Positions 41,444 through 50,744 of a stretch of DNA of 64,000 nucleotides are shown here, in pieces. Source of the DNA: Microcaldota archaeon (GTDB taxonomy: Archaea; Micrarchaeota; Micrarchaeia; Micrarchaeales; Micrarchaeaceae); NCBI GenBank assembly GCA_021834785.1, contig JAKBRJ010000001.1, positions 1 to 64,000 of the forward strand. Reading direction: 5' to 3'. Each line of letters starts with the position of its first letter. The stretch's first letter is position 1. The notes beneath the pieces are model-generated. The model was given only the letters and a program-made list of their open reading frames with translations, made no database searches and had not been told where the DNA came from. The position numbers and the translations under genes are program-made.

Positions 41444-42400
41444 ATGAATAAAAAGGATACAAAGAATGACCTTCTGAAATATGATGTTAGGGATATAAAG
41501 CTAAAGAACAATATGTCTGTGCCGGAATTGATAGATGCTATGGATGACATCGGAGGATTCTCCGCGCAGCATATGGTTGACGGCATAAAGATAATAGGCA
41601 AGATGACAAAGGATAAAAAGTCCTTTAACTTCCTTTCATTCCCTGCAGATATAGTTTCTACTGGGACACGCGGCGTTCTAGCAGGTGCAGTAAAGCATTT
41701 CAATGCAATAATCACCACAGGAGGCACGCTCGACCACGATATAGCACGGGCTTTCGGCGGCAAGTATTCGGTTGGATCATTCAAGGCCGATGATGCGAAA
41801 CTACATTCGCTGGGAATTTATAGGCTTGGCAACGTCTTCATAGAGAATAAAGAGTATGGATTGATGGTAGAGAACGCATTCAACGACATAATGAATGATA
41901 TATATACGTCGAAAGATTACAAGAAGGAGTATAGCCCAAGCGAGCTCATATACGAATTCGGAAAACGCATTAAGGATCCAAATTCAATCTTAAGGCAGGC
42001 ATATCTGCACAACGTTAAGATATTCAATCCAGGCATAGTTGATGGTGCATTCGGCACGCAGCTGAGCATATTTTCGCAGGACCATGACTTCAAGCTAAAT
42101 GTGCTGAGGGACGAACTTGAACTGAGCAACATCGCATTCGACAACAAGACAACAGGAGCGCTCATGATAGGCGGAGGAATAAGCAAACACCACGTAATAT
42201 GGTGGAACCAATTCAAGGGAGGGCTGGACTATGCTGTATACATAACCACGGCAACGCAATACGATGGGAGCCTTTCTGGAGCAAGGCTCACAGAAGCCGT
42301 GTCATGGGGTAAGATAAAGGAGGATGCAAAGTACGTCACTATAGACGGTGATGCGACAATAATACTGCCGATAATGTTTGCCGCGCTCAACCTGTTCTGA
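41444..42400 (+). CDS. dys: Deoxyhypusine synthase
   Basis: NAD-dependent transfer of the aminobutyl group of spermidine onto aIF5A Lys. Key parts are FNFLSFPADIVSTGTRG, IITTGGTLDHDIARAF and the active-site lysine in GGGISKHHV, with DHDIARAFGG. The length of 318 aa is usual. Its substrate aIF5A is encoded 8.5 kb away. Converges with the beta-CASP nuclease gene (18-base gap). Confidence 0.95.
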   Translation: MNKKDTKNDLLKYDVRDIKLKNNMSVPELIDAMDDIGGFSAQHMVDGIKIIGKMTKDKKSFNFLSFPADIVSTGTRGVLAGAVKHFNAIITTGGTLDHDIARAFGGKYSVGSFKADDAKLHSLGIYRLGNVFIENKEYGLMVENAFNDIMNDIYTSKDYKKEYSPSELIYEFGKRIKDPNSILRQAYLHNVKIFNPGIVDGAFGTQLSIFSQDHDFKLNVLRDELELSNIAFDNKTTGALMIGGGISKHHVIWWNQFKGGLDYAVYITTATQYDGSLSGARLTEAVSWGKIKEDAKYVTIDGDATIILPIMFAALNLF

Positions 42401-42418
42401 TATTCGCGCATTTGAGGC

Positions 42419-43672
42419 TCAAAGCTTTATAGTGTCCCCTACTTTTGGGGCATATGCATCGAAGCCCTCAGCCTTGAGTTCCGATGCGAACCCGGTAGTG
42501 TTTTCCTCGCTCCCATGGACGCATATGACCACATTCGGCGCGCTTTCCCTTACGTATTTGTAAAGATCGCTCTTCCCGCAATGCGCTGAAAAATCATAGA
42601 TGCTGACTGGCGTTTTTATGGACTTGAATGAATTGTGCATCTTTATCTTTCCGCTATCGAGAAGCAGGCGTCCGTTGGTGCCCTCCACCTGATATCCTGT
42701 TAGGAATATCTTCGAATCCTTATTAAGCCTGGTTATGTAGTCCAGCACGGGACCGCCGCTGAGCATGCCTGCGGTAGTAAGTATTACGGATGGCTGCCCC
42801 ATAGCCTCTTCGCGCATGTCCATATCGCCTATGAAATTGGCCTTGTCTACTGCTTCAGCCAGCAAATCGTAATTATCTATGTAATCCGGAAATTCTAGGG
42901 CAATCTTCGTAGCTGCACGTGCCATTCCATCCACATATGTAGACTCCGCAAGCCCATTCTTGTGCAGCAATGCAAGTATCTCTTGACTCCTCCCTACCGC
43001 GAATACAGGAACGAGCGCGGTGCCTTTGCTTTCAAGCACTGCCTTTACATCTTCTATAAAGTTCTTTGCGAGCTCATCCCTGCTTGGATGGTCCTTGTTC
43101 GCATATGTAGACTCAGTTATAAGCACATCGCTCTTCACAATCTCTGCGCCCTTGTGCAGCAACTGGCTATCCATCTTGTAATCTCCCGTATAGACTATGC
43201 GCTTGTAATCCTTTGACAGAGGGTTTTCTATCAGCGTTATAGCACTGCCACTGATGTGCCCAGCATCGTAGAGCGAGATGTCGAACTTGCCGAAATGCTC
43301 TTTTTCATGGTATTCCATCGATTGATAATGCTTCATGAAATCCTTATACTGCTTTCTATGAAAGTTTATTTCTGCGTGCTGATTCTTTGCTATCTTAAGC
43401 GTATCTTCAAGCAGCAGCATTGTCGTCTTTTTGGTTGGCTCTGTTCCGAATATAGGCACTGTGAGTTTGTTGTATATCGATGGTGAATCGCCGCTGTGGT
43501 CAAGATGCGCGTGGCTAAGCACCATCGCATCTATGTCAGGCAGGCCTATCGGGAACTCGTGCTTCTTGTCCTCTACTTTCATCCCGTAATCGAGCATTAT
43601 CCTACGTCCATCTTCTACCATTATGGATGAGCGCCCAACCTCCTGTGCCCCGCCAAAGAATTTAAATTGCAT
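42419..43672 (-). CDS. MBL/beta-CASP ribonuclease (aCPSF2-like), copy 1
   Basis: Metallo-beta-lactamase fold RNase. MBL motifs LSHAHLDHSG (HxHxDH), DAGHISGSA and TGDYKMDSQ, and beta-CASP motifs ITESTYANKDH, PVFAVGRSQE and SAHCGKSD with later VHGSEE, are complete. There are no KH domains, unlike FttA/aCPSF1. ATG 43672 gives the standard MQFKFFGGAQEVGRS opening. A second KH-less paralogue is at 55691-57001. Confidence 0.9.
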   Translation of the reverse strand: MQFKFFGGAQEVGRSSIMVEDGRRIMLDYGMKVEDKKHEFPIGLPDIDAMVLSHAHLDHSGDSPSIYNKLTVPIFGTEPTKKTTMLLLEDTLKIAKNQHAEINFHRKQYKDFMKHYQSMEYHEKEHFGKFDISLYDAGHISGSAITLIENPLSKDYKRIVYTGDYKMDSQLLHKGAEIVKSDVLITESTYANKDHPSRDELAKNFIEDVKAVLESKGTALVPVFAVGRSQEILALLHKNGLAESTYVDGMARAATKIALEFPDYIDNYDLLAEAVDKANFIGDMDMREEAMGQPSVILTTAGMLSGGPVLDYITRLNKDSKIFLTGYQVEGTNGRLLLDSGKIKMHNSFKSIKTPVSIYDFSAHCGKSDLYKYVRESAPNVVICVHGSEENTTGFASELKAEGFDAYAPKVGDTIKL

Positions 43673-43790
43673 AGTATATACCAATTATAAAACAACCCCT
43701 GAAAAGAAGTCGCAGATTGATTATTTAAAGAAATTATATAAATATTCTTATCCTATATTGCAGTGTTGTTACTTTTTAGAGAATGATATA

Positions 43791-44657
43791 ATGGCGGATG
43801 AAATAAATTTTATGGATTTAATGGCGCTGAAGAAGTTGTCCCCCGATTCGGTTGTAGAGAAATTCGGAGGCTTGGTAAATTCGTCCTTCTTCGATGCCTC
43901 AAACATGCTAGGGTCGTTGAAGATAAAGGGGCTGGTCGACTTTACAACCGCTGTGCCAGGGCAAAACCACATAGAAATAACTGAAATAGGAAAGCAATTG
44001 CTGAACGATGCAGAGGCTAAAGCCGCACTGCCGTTCGATCAACTCGACCTTGAGATACTCAAAAACCTTTCTGGCGGAAAGAGGAGCATGCATGACATAA
44101 CTTCTACGCTTAATATAAGGCCAAAGGACCTTGCCATGCACATAAACAAGCTATCCGTAAACCAATTCCTGAATGCAGAATTTAGAAACGGCAATATGGA
44201 TCTTATGCTTACCGAAAAGGGGTTTATGCAGGCTAAGGAGGGAATGCCGCATATCCCGGTTGAACAGCATGCAGCTAACGTGGATGCCACACATGCCCCT
44301 GGCTCTGCAGGCGCATACGGAGGCGAGATCATGAGCAAACCACAAAGCGAGCCCATGCTCCCGGATACAGGCACATCTGGCACTGGCCAGACATATCAGC
44401 AGCATGCTGCAGCGCAGACTCAGGCAGGGCAGGCAGCAGCCATGGATAGAAAACAGGCAGTGCCACAGCAGGCAACTGCAGGAAGTACGCAGTCGCCAGA
44501 TTACAACAAGCCAGACACACAGGAGATAAAGGACATACAAAACCAGCTTTCCTCCAAAAGCAGGAAGTCAAATAGAGTAGCGTATGCGATTATAATCATA
44601 CTTGCAATCATCTTGATAATAGCGTTGCTCGACAGGTTCGGCATAATCAAGATTTGA
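43791..44657 (+). CDS. tail-anchored winged-helix protein with Gln/Ala-rich linker
   Basis: Two wHTH-like units at about residues 1-75 and 80-150 (LDLEILKNLSGGKRSMHDITS, IRPKDLAMHINKLSVNQF), then a low-complexity Gln/Ala/Gly/Pro linker (about 150-262), and a single C-terminal hydrophobic helix (AYAIIIILAIILIIALL) followed by a short tail. Such a tail anchor would hold a DNA-binding module at the membrane face. It precedes the acetyl-CoA synthetase pair by 15 bases and may be in its operon. The ATG 43791 follows a TATA-bearing A/T-rich upstream; the longer frame overlaps the beta-CASP gene's promoter. Confidence 0.65.
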   Translation: MADEINFMDLMALKKLSPDSVVEKFGGLVNSSFFDASNMLGSLKIKGLVDFTTAVPGQNHIEITEIGKQLLNDAEAKAALPFDQLDLEILKNLSGGKRSMHDITSTLNIRPKDLAMHINKLSVNQFLNAEFRNGNMDLMLTEKGFMQAKEGMPHIPVEQHAANVDATHAPGSAGAYGGEIMSKPQSEPMLPDTGTSGTGQTYQQHAAAQTQAGQAAAMDRKQAVPQQATAGSTQSPDYNKPDTQEIKDIQNQLSSKSRKSNRVAYAIIIILAIILIIALLDRFGIIKI

Positions 44658-44672
44658 TCAGGTGGCTGTATT

Positions 44673-45290
44673 ATGGAGCTGATAGATTACATGGAAGCGT
44701 ATAATATGCTTAAACGGAGAGGCATACGCGCCATAGACGCTAAATATGTAGGAAGCTCCGACGAGGCGATAAGATTTTCAGGCGGAGAGCCCATAGTACT
44801 CAAGGTCATATCGCAGAAGGCCATGCATAAGACTAAGAGCGGACTGGTGGCGCTCGGACTTGAAAAGCCAGATGAGATAAAGTCTTCTTTTTCGGACCTT
44901 TATAGGAAGGCGCAGAAGATAAAGCCATACAGAATCCTTGCGCAGAAGATGGTCAAAAACGGCATAGAGATAATAATTGGCGGCAATACCGACAAGCAGT
45001 TCGGAAAATTTGTGCTGCTCGGCCTGGGTGGCATATATGTAGAGACGTTCAAGGACTTCGCAATGAGATCATGCCCGATAAACGAATACGATGCCCGTTC
45101 AATGGTGGAACAGCTTAGGTCTAAAAAGATAATCGCGCCGGATGGAAAATCCGAGAGGCTTCTGGTCGATCTGCTCCTAAAGGTTTCAAAATTCTTCATG
45201 TCTGAGGAATCAATAACAGAACTGGACTTGAATCCAGTAATATTGCATGACGATACATACAGCGCAGTAGACCTTAGGCTTATCAGATGA
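44673..45290 (+). CDS. acdB: Acetyl-CoA synthetase (ADP-forming), beta subunit
   Basis: ATP-grasp subunit that makes ATP from acetyl-CoA, ADP and phosphate together with the alpha subunit. VLKVISQKAMHKTKSG, ILAQKMVKNGIEIIIGG and FVLLGLGGIYVE are clear. At 205 aa it is a little shorter than the Pyrococcus protein. The alpha gene follows after four bases. Together these enzymes are a hallmark of archaeal fermentative energy conservation. Confidence 0.92.
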   Translation: MELIDYMEAYNMLKRRGIRAIDAKYVGSSDEAIRFSGGEPIVLKVISQKAMHKTKSGLVALGLEKPDEIKSSFSDLYRKAQKIKPYRILAQKMVKNGIEIIIGGNTDKQFGKFVLLGLGGIYVETFKDFAMRSCPINEYDARSMVEQLRSKKIIAPDGKSERLLVDLLLKVSKFFMSEESITELDLNPVILHDDTYSAVDLRLIR

Positions 45291-45294
45291 TTGC

Positions 45295-46719
45295 ATGGCA
45301 AGGCCAAAATATATGAATCTCGAACGCATGATGCACCCGAAGAGCGTAGCGATAATAGGTGCCTCATCAAACCCCGATAAGGTCGGCCATATAATACTGC
45401 AGAACTATATCGATGTGGGTTTTTCAGGGAAGCTTTATCCGGTCAACATAAACGCAGAGGGCGACATCCTAGGGATTAAATCATACAAAAGGATAAATGA
45501 CATAAAGAACGCAGTCGATCTCGCGGTCATAGCAGTGCCTGCGGCGACGGTGCCATCCGTGCTTGAGGAATGTGGCAGGGCTGGAGTTAAAAGCGCCGTT
45601 GTGGTAAGCGGCGGATTTGCAGAGGTAGGCGAGATTCGTCTGGAGGAGGAGCTTGCAGGCGTGGCTAAAAAATATTCGATGCCGGTGCTTGGGCCAAATT
45701 GCTTAGGCATAATGGACCCCCGCGCCAGGATAGATACGCTTTTCCTACCGACATTCAAGCTGGACAAGCCAAGCATAGGAGGAGTAAGCTTCGTATCACA
45801 GAGTGGTGCAGTGGGCAGCACGATACTGGACCTGATATCGCATGAGGGATTCGGGCTGGCGCGCTTTATATCATACGGAAATGCTACTGTAATAGACGAG
45901 GTAGACATACTGAATTATCTCGCTGATGATGATGACACCAAGGTTATAATATTTTATTTAGAAGGAGCCAAGAGAGGAAGGGATTTTATAGAGATTGCAA
46001 AAAGGACTACGCTGAAGAAACCTGTTGTTATAATCAAGGGTGGAAAAACAGAGGAGGGCGCAAAAGCGGCACAATCCCATACAGCATCGCTTGCCGGAAG
46101 CTATCAGACATACGAGGCAATATTCAGGCAGTTCGGATTTACAATTGCAAACGACCTTGACGAGCTGCTCTTTTTCGGAAAAATATTCGACACGCAGCCT
46201 TTGTGCAGGGGCAATCGCATTGCCATAATAACCAACGGCGGAGGCACTGGAGTCTTGGCGACAGACGGTTTATATGAAAACGGGCTGCAGGTTGCCAAGC
46301 TGTCAAGCCAGTCCAACGCAGCATTGAGGAAAGCCATGCCGCCCATAGTCAACATAAGGCTGCCCATGGATATGGCAGGAGATGCAGATGATAAAAGGTT
46401 TAACGCAGCATTGGACATAATATCAAATGATCCAGGAGTGGACGCAATAATGGCTATAGCTCTGTTCCAGACACCTGGAGCAGATTCGCGTGTAGCAGCT
46501 TCGCTGATACATTATGGCACTTCTATGAAAAAACCTATGGTAGTAGTTAGCCCTGGAGGCAGTTATACAGAAGTGCATAAACGAATGATGGAGAGCTCTG
46601 GGGTCCCAGTATACGATTCTCCTGAGACTGCGGCTAAGGCGCTCAAAGCACTCATAGATTATTCTAATTATATCGATAACGCCAAGAGGCTCTATGGCAG
46701 CGGCAAAGAGCACAAATAG
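45295..46719 (+). CDS. acdA: Acetyl-CoA synthetase (ADP-forming), alpha subunit
   Basis: CoA-binding and ligase domains: PKSVAIIGASSNPDKVGHI at the start, GPNCLGIMDP, SFVSQSGAVGSTILD and the phosphorylated histidine in QSHTASLAGSYQ. Length 474 aa is normal. Begins at ATG 45295, four bases after the beta-subunit stop. Confidence 0.94.
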   Translation: MARPKYMNLERMMHPKSVAIIGASSNPDKVGHIILQNYIDVGFSGKLYPVNINAEGDILGIKSYKRINDIKNAVDLAVIAVPAATVPSVLEECGRAGVKSAVVVSGGFAEVGEIRLEEELAGVAKKYSMPVLGPNCLGIMDPRARIDTLFLPTFKLDKPSIGGVSFVSQSGAVGSTILDLISHEGFGLARFISYGNATVIDEVDILNYLADDDDTKVIIFYLEGAKRGRDFIEIAKRTTLKKPVVIIKGGKTEEGAKAAQSHTASLAGSYQTYEAIFRQFGFTIANDLDELLFFGKIFDTQPLCRGNRIAIITNGGGTGVLATDGLYENGLQVAKLSSQSNAALRKAMPPIVNIRLPMDMAGDADDKRFNAALDIISNDPGVDAIMAIALFQTPGADSRVAASLIHYGTSMKKPMVVVSPGGSYTEVHKRMMESSGVPVYDSPETAAKALKALIDYSNYIDNAKRLYGSGKEHK

Positions 46720-46960
46720 AACGCAGGACGGCGAATGCATGCATGATGGCATTCCCATGCTATGCCATGATTGCATTTCGAAAAAAAGGCGAATAATTCA
46801 ACATCGTGTCGAAAGTTCTTTTTTTGCCAGCTGCGCTTGGATTACAGAAAGAGTTAAATATTTTTAACTTTTAACATTAGACTTAAATAGATTTCTACCT
46901 ATTTTCTAAGTGAATCTGCAATAGTAGACATTTAGAGGTATTTATCAATAGAGGGATTGA
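46720..46960. other. 241-base gap before eS19
   Basis: No gene seen. The second half is A/T-rich (TTAAATATTTTTAACTTT, CTTAAATAG) and should carry the promoter of the eS19 superoperon; GAGGGATTGA just before ATG 46961 gives a weak ribosome binding site. Confidence 0.4.
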
Positions 46961-47371
46961 ATGGCTAATGTATATGATGTTAAGGCAGCAGACCTAGTCC
47001 AAAAGGCTGCGGGCATGCTCAAGGAAAAGATAAAGAAGCCTGAATACGTAGACTTCGTCAAATCGGGCGCAGGCAAAGAGAGGCCTCCGGAAGACCCGGA
47101 CTTTTGGTATGTCAGGAGCGCATCGATATTGAGGCAGGTTTACCTGAATGGGCCGATAGGCGTATCGAAGCTTAGGATAAGGTATGGAAACAGGAAGGCA
47201 CATACGGTACATAGGAAACATATGGTGCCGGCAGGAGGCAGCATAATAAGGAACTCGTTCAAGCAGCTCGAAGAGGCCAAGCTGATTAAGAGGACACCTT
47301 CCGGAAGAGTTATAACACCGGCGGGCAAGGCATTCTTAGATAAGATTTCAAAGGAAATTGTAGGGAACTGA
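46961..47371 (+). CDS. rps19e: 30S ribosomal protein S19e (eS19)
   Basis: First gene of a conserved archaeal cluster. WYVRSASILRQVYLNGPIGVSKL and SIIRNSFKQLEEAKLI are diagnostic. 136 aa. The PDCD5-like gene follows after 29 bases. Confidence 0.95.
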   Translation: MANVYDVKAADLVQKAAGMLKEKIKKPEYVDFVKSGAGKERPPEDPDFWYVRSASILRQVYLNGPIGVSKLRIRYGNRKAHTVHRKHMVPAGGSIIRNSFKQLEEAKLIKRTPSGRVITPAGKAFLDKISKEIVGN

Positions 47372-47400
47372 CCTTATGGCAGGTTATAGGTGATCGCATT

Positions 47401-47718
47401 ATGGCAGATCCACAGGCGCAGCAGAATCCAGAAAACGACAGGGAGATGCAAAAGGCAATCTCAAGGATGTACAAGCAGGCACAACAAGAGCAGCAGATCA
47501 AAGCCCTGATGAGGCAGATACTCGATGCGCAGGCATATGAAAGAATGATGAATATAAAGGCTTCAAACAGCGAGCTTTACATGCAGCTGGCACAGGTCAT
47601 GATATCGCTCGTACAGTCGAGGCAGGTAAATGGCCTGATAAACGAGCAGCAGTTCCTGTCTATATTAAGGAAGGTAATGCCAAGGCACGAGCCCAAGGTT
47701 GAATTCAAGCATAAATAA
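47401..47718 (+). CDS. PDCD5-like DNA-binding protein
   Basis: Three-helix protein of the archaeal/eukaryotic PDCD5 family. The core KALMRQILDAQAYERMMNIK and QVNGLINEQQFLSILRKV is typical, with a Gln/Glu-rich N-terminus. Usually found between S19e and L39e in archaea, as here. Confidence 0.9.
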   Translation: MADPQAQQNPENDREMQKAISRMYKQAQQEQQIKALMRQILDAQAYERMMNIKASNSELYMQLAQVMISLVQSRQVNGLINEQQFLSILRKVMPRHEPKVEFKHK

Positions 47719-47726
47719 GTGATGAT

Positions 47727-47891
47727 ATGTCTAAAAAAGATTTGACAAAAAAAAGAAGGCTGGGAAAACAGATTAAAAGGGCGCGAAGGATTCCGCTGCT
47801 CGCTACGCTCAGGACGCACAGGAGCATACAATTCAACATGTTCAATAGGGACTGGAGGAAGACCAAGCTTAGGTCAAAAATGAAGGTGTAA
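47727..47891 (+). CDS. rpl39e: 50S ribosomal protein L39e (eL39)
   Basis: A 54-aa basic protein lining the exit tunnel. From ATG 47727 it has KKRRLGKQIKRARRIPLLA and DWRKTKLRS, the family landmarks. Sits between PDCD5 and L31e in the conserved order; the stop is three bases before ATG 47894. Confidence 0.9.
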   Translation: MSKKDLTKKRRLGKQIKRARRIPLLATLRTHRSIQFNMFNRDWRKTKLRSKMKV

Positions 47892-47893
47892 TT

Positions 47894-48253
47894 ATGGCCA
47901 ATAGGATACTCACTATAAACCTCAGGAGGTACTTAGTCACGCAGCCGAGGAACAAAAGGCAAAAGAAGGCCACGCGCTACGTGAGGGAGAGGATAGCACA
48001 CTATACGAAGGTGCCGGAGGAGAATGTCAGACTGGATATGTCGCTGAATTCCCTGATAGTGAAGAAGCATGCGAAGAGCATGATGCCGCTGAAGCTCGAT
48101 ATAAGCATTGACGGCGGCAAAGCAACAGCTATGCCTTTCACAGAGAAGAAGGTTGCAGCAGATAATAGTACTGCGAAACCCGATGCGGTGAAGAAGGCAG
48201 GTGCACAAAAAGGCAAATCAAACAAGGCACCCAGCAGCTCGGAGAAAAAATAA
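47894..48253 (+). CDS. rpl31e: 50S ribosomal protein L31e (eL31)
   Basis: Large-subunit protein near the exit tunnel. INLRRYLVTQPRNKRQKKA and RYVRERIAHYTKVPEENVRL are diagnostic. A Lys/Ala/Ser-rich extension of about 35 residues at the C-terminus is longer than usual. Confidence 0.92.
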   Translation: MANRILTINLRRYLVTQPRNKRQKKATRYVRERIAHYTKVPEENVRLDMSLNSLIVKKHAKSMMPLKLDISIDGGKATAMPFTEKKVAADNSTAKPDAVKKAGAQKGKSNKAPSSSEKK

Positions 48254-48276
48254 TTTTAAGTTTTATGGTAATATGA

Positions 48277-48948
48277 ATGGGCGTTGCCAAATATGCGATC
48301 AATGGCAGCAGCTTTGTTGGCGCATTCGTATCGATAACAGAAGATTACGCCTTTACTGGAAGAAACCTCACCAAGGGCAGCAAAGCGGTATTGGATGAGG
48401 TGCTTGGCGTCAAGCGCATCGAATTTTCCATAATGGGATTTGACATGATAGGCGTATTCGCGCGCGCGAATCGCAACGGGATAATATTCTCAAACATGAT
48501 AGAGGATGGTGAATTAGAGGCCTTCAAGGGATTCGGGCTTGGCGTTAACGTAAGCGTGCTGGAAAGCGACCTGAACGCCATAGGGAACAACATACTTGCA
48601 AACGACAAGATAGCGTTTGTAAACCCGGAATACAGCAAGAAAGAGATAAATAACATAACTGAGATATTAGGTGTTGAGGCTATCCCCATGAGCATAGGCG
48701 GGTTCAAGACCGTAGGCGCAAATAACCTGCTCACCAACAAAGGCATGGTGATAAACAACAGGTGCACGGAAGAGGAAAAAGAGAAGATAGATAGCATAAC
48801 TGGGTTTGAATCTTCAACAACTACTGCGAACTTAGGTTCGGTCAACGTCGGGCTGTCGGCAGTTGCCAACTCAAAGGGGCTTGTGGCAGGAGATGAGACC
48901 ACCGGGTTCGAACTGGCGCGAATGATGGATGCATTGAATATTAAATAG
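48277..48948 (+). CDS. eif6: Translation initiation factor aIF6
   Basis: Anti-association factor binding the 50S subunit. Fivefold alpha/beta-repeat protein with NGSSFVGAFVSITEDYAF, GIIFSNMIEDGELEAF, VGANNLLTNKGMVINNRC and GLVAGDETTGFELARM. The length of 223 aa is normal. Follows L31e. Confidence 0.94.
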   Translation: MGVAKYAINGSSFVGAFVSITEDYAFTGRNLTKGSKAVLDEVLGVKRIEFSIMGFDMIGVFARANRNGIIFSNMIEDGELEAFKGFGLGVNVSVLESDLNAIGNNILANDKIAFVNPEYSKKEINNITEILGVEAIPMSIGGFKTVGANNLLTNKGMVINNRCTEEEKEKIDSITGFESSTTTANLGSVNVGLSAVANSKGLVAGDETTGFELARMMDALNIK

Positions 48949-48957
48949 GTGTTTTGA

Positions 48958-49131
48958 ATGAAATTTAGCGTAGAAGGATTTGTGGCAAGGAAAGGTATAA
49001 AGAAATTCAAAATCGAGGCTGAAGCCAGCAACGAGAAGCATGCTGCAGCACTAGTAATAACAAAGATAGGGAGCAAACAGGGAGTGAAGAAGAACGCCAT
49101 AAGGATAGAGTCCGTAAATAAGGTGGATTGA
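48958..49131 (+). CDS. rplX: 50S ribosomal protein LX (eL20/L18ae)
   Basis: A 57-aa archaeal protein too short for most ORF cut-offs. ATG 48958 opens MKFSVEGFVARKGIKKF, and the protein ends KNAIRIESVNKVD. Placed between aIF6 and prefoldin alpha as in other archaea; the gap to the next ATG is one base. Confidence 0.9.
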   Translation: MKFSVEGFVARKGIKKFKIEAEASNEKHAAALVITKIGSKQGVKKNAIRIESVNKVD

Positions 49132-49132
49132 A

Positions 49133-49564
49133 ATGGCCGATAGCCCAAGGCCAAGCGCACAGAGCAAAGATGAGATGCTGTCTACGCTGAATTATCTGAG
49201 GGAGCAGTATCAAAACCAGTATTTTGAAGTAGGGCAGGCGCTCAATGCGGCCTTGGAAACGCTTACAGACCTGAATAATACAAGGACAACGCTTGAAAGG
49301 GCGGATTTCGTAAGCAACAAGGAGTCATTGATGCCTTTAGGGAGGTACGCGTATGTCAATGCTAAACTCGCCAAGGTAGACTCGTTGATAGTCAATGTAG
49401 GTGCAAATTATTTCTTAGAATACAATATAGACGAAGCAAAGGGGTTCATAAGCAAGTTGTTGGATGGGCAGACCAAATTCATAAACCAGCTTATGAAAAG
49501 CAAGGGCGAACTTGAAAATGCACTGATTGATGTTACTGCAAGGCTGGATAAATTAACGGAGTAA
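49133..49564 (+). CDS. pfdA: Prefoldin alpha subunit
   Basis: Jellyfish-type chaperone subunit with two coiled coils around a beta hairpin. LNYLREQYQNQYFEVGQALNAALETL forms the first coil, LMPLGRYAYVNAKL the hairpin region and the C-terminal ELENALIDVTARLDKL the second coil. 143 aa. Confidence 0.9.
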   Translation: MADSPRPSAQSKDEMLSTLNYLREQYQNQYFEVGQALNAALETLTDLNNTRTTLERADFVSNKESLMPLGRYAYVNAKLAKVDSLIVNVGANYFLEYNIDEAKGFISKLLDGQTKFINQLMKSKGELENALIDVTARLDKLTE

Positions 49565-49572
49565 GTGTGTTC

Positions 49573-50742
49573 ATGTTTGATGAATTGAAGAAAAGGCTCT
49601 CAAGCGCAATAAAGGGGATCGTCAAAAAGGAAGAGGAGGAGATAGAAAAACCATCCAAAAAGGAAGGAGGCGCTGCAGTGGATGTGCAAAGGCATGATAC
49701 TGCTGATAGGGCGCATGATGCACAGGCAGAAAAGGTAATTGAAGCCGAAGAGCCTGCATCATCCGGCGGCGCGCATGAAGAAAATGCTGCAGAGGCGCAC
49801 CCCGGGCGCACAGGAAGAGGCAAAGGCGATGCGATAAGGCTCTCACTTGGCACCAGAATAAAGAGCAAGGTGCTTAGAACTGTAGCACTCAACAATGATG
49901 ATATAGCATATTTTCTCGAGGTGCTTCAGGTATCGATGCTAGAATCTGACGTTGCATATGATACGACTGAAAAATTCATAGGCACGCTCGACAGAAAGCT
50001 GCATTCACTCAGGTTCGATTCAGATAATTTATCCCAGGGCATGATAGGTGCAGTACGCGAATCGCTTCTCAGCATACTAAACAATAATAAAGGCAGTATG
50101 GATCTCAATAGATTGATAAACGATTCTATAAGGGATGGCAAAACACCTGTGAGGATTCTTTTCCTTGGACCCAATGGCGCAGGAAAAACAACGATGATTG
50201 CAAAACTGGCGCATATGCTGAAATCGAATGGAATAAGCTGCGCAATGTCGGCAAGCGACACATTTAGGGCAGCTGCTATAGAGCAGACCGAATTCCATGC
50301 AAACAAGGTAGGCGTGCCTGTAATAAAGGGAAGCTATGGCGCAGATCCCGCAAGCGTGGCTTTTGATGCAATAGCATATGCAAAATCGCACAGGATAAGC
50401 GTAGTATTGATAGATACCGCAGGCAGGCAGGAGACAAACAAGAACCTGGTCAGCGAGATACAAAAGATATCCAGAATTACCAAACCGGATGCGACCATAT
50501 TCATAGGCGAGAGCACTTCGGGCAATAGGATAGCAGAACAGATAAAGGAGTTCAGCAAATCGGTAAAGATAGATGGGATTATATTGACAAAACTAGATTG
50601 CGATGCTAAAGGAGGAAGCGCGGTATCGATATCCGACATTACAGGCATACCGATACTCTTCTTCGGCACAGGCGAATCGTATGATGCACTGGTAGAATAC
50701 AGGCCAGAATTTATAGCCGATGCTGTGCTGCCTAATAATTGA
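49573..50742 (+). CDS. ftsY: Signal recognition particle receptor FtsY
   Basis: SRP receptor GTPase. A charged N-terminal A region (about 1-95) is followed by the NG domain with GPNGAGKTTMIAKLA (G1), DTFRAAAIEQ, DTAGRQETNKNL (G3), LTKLDCDAKGG (G4) and GTGESYDALVEY. ATG 49573 is preferred to GTG 49567. The stop is three bases from the tRNA-Ser gene on the other strand. Confidence 0.95.
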   Translation: MFDELKKRLSSAIKGIVKKEEEEIEKPSKKEGGAAVDVQRHDTADRAHDAQAEKVIEAEEPASSGGAHEENAAEAHPGRTGRGKGDAIRLSLGTRIKSKVLRTVALNNDDIAYFLEVLQVSMLESDVAYDTTEKFIGTLDRKLHSLRFDSDNLSQGMIGAVRESLLSILNNNKGSMDLNRLINDSIRDGKTPVRILFLGPNGAGKTTMIAKLAHMLKSNGISCAMSASDTFRAAAIEQTEFHANKVGVPVIKGSYGADPASVAFDAIAYAKSHRISVVLIDTAGRQETNKNLVSEIQKISRITKPDATIFIGESTSGNRIAEQIKEFSKSVKIDGIILTKLDCDAKGGSAVSISDITGIPILFFGTGESYDALVEYRPEFIADAVLPNN

Positions 50743-50744
50743 AT

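Noticed and set aside
43623..43790. N-terminal extension of the winged-helix protein
   Set aside because: It lies in the promoter and beginning of the beta-CASP gene on the other strand; ATG 43791 begins the conserved part.
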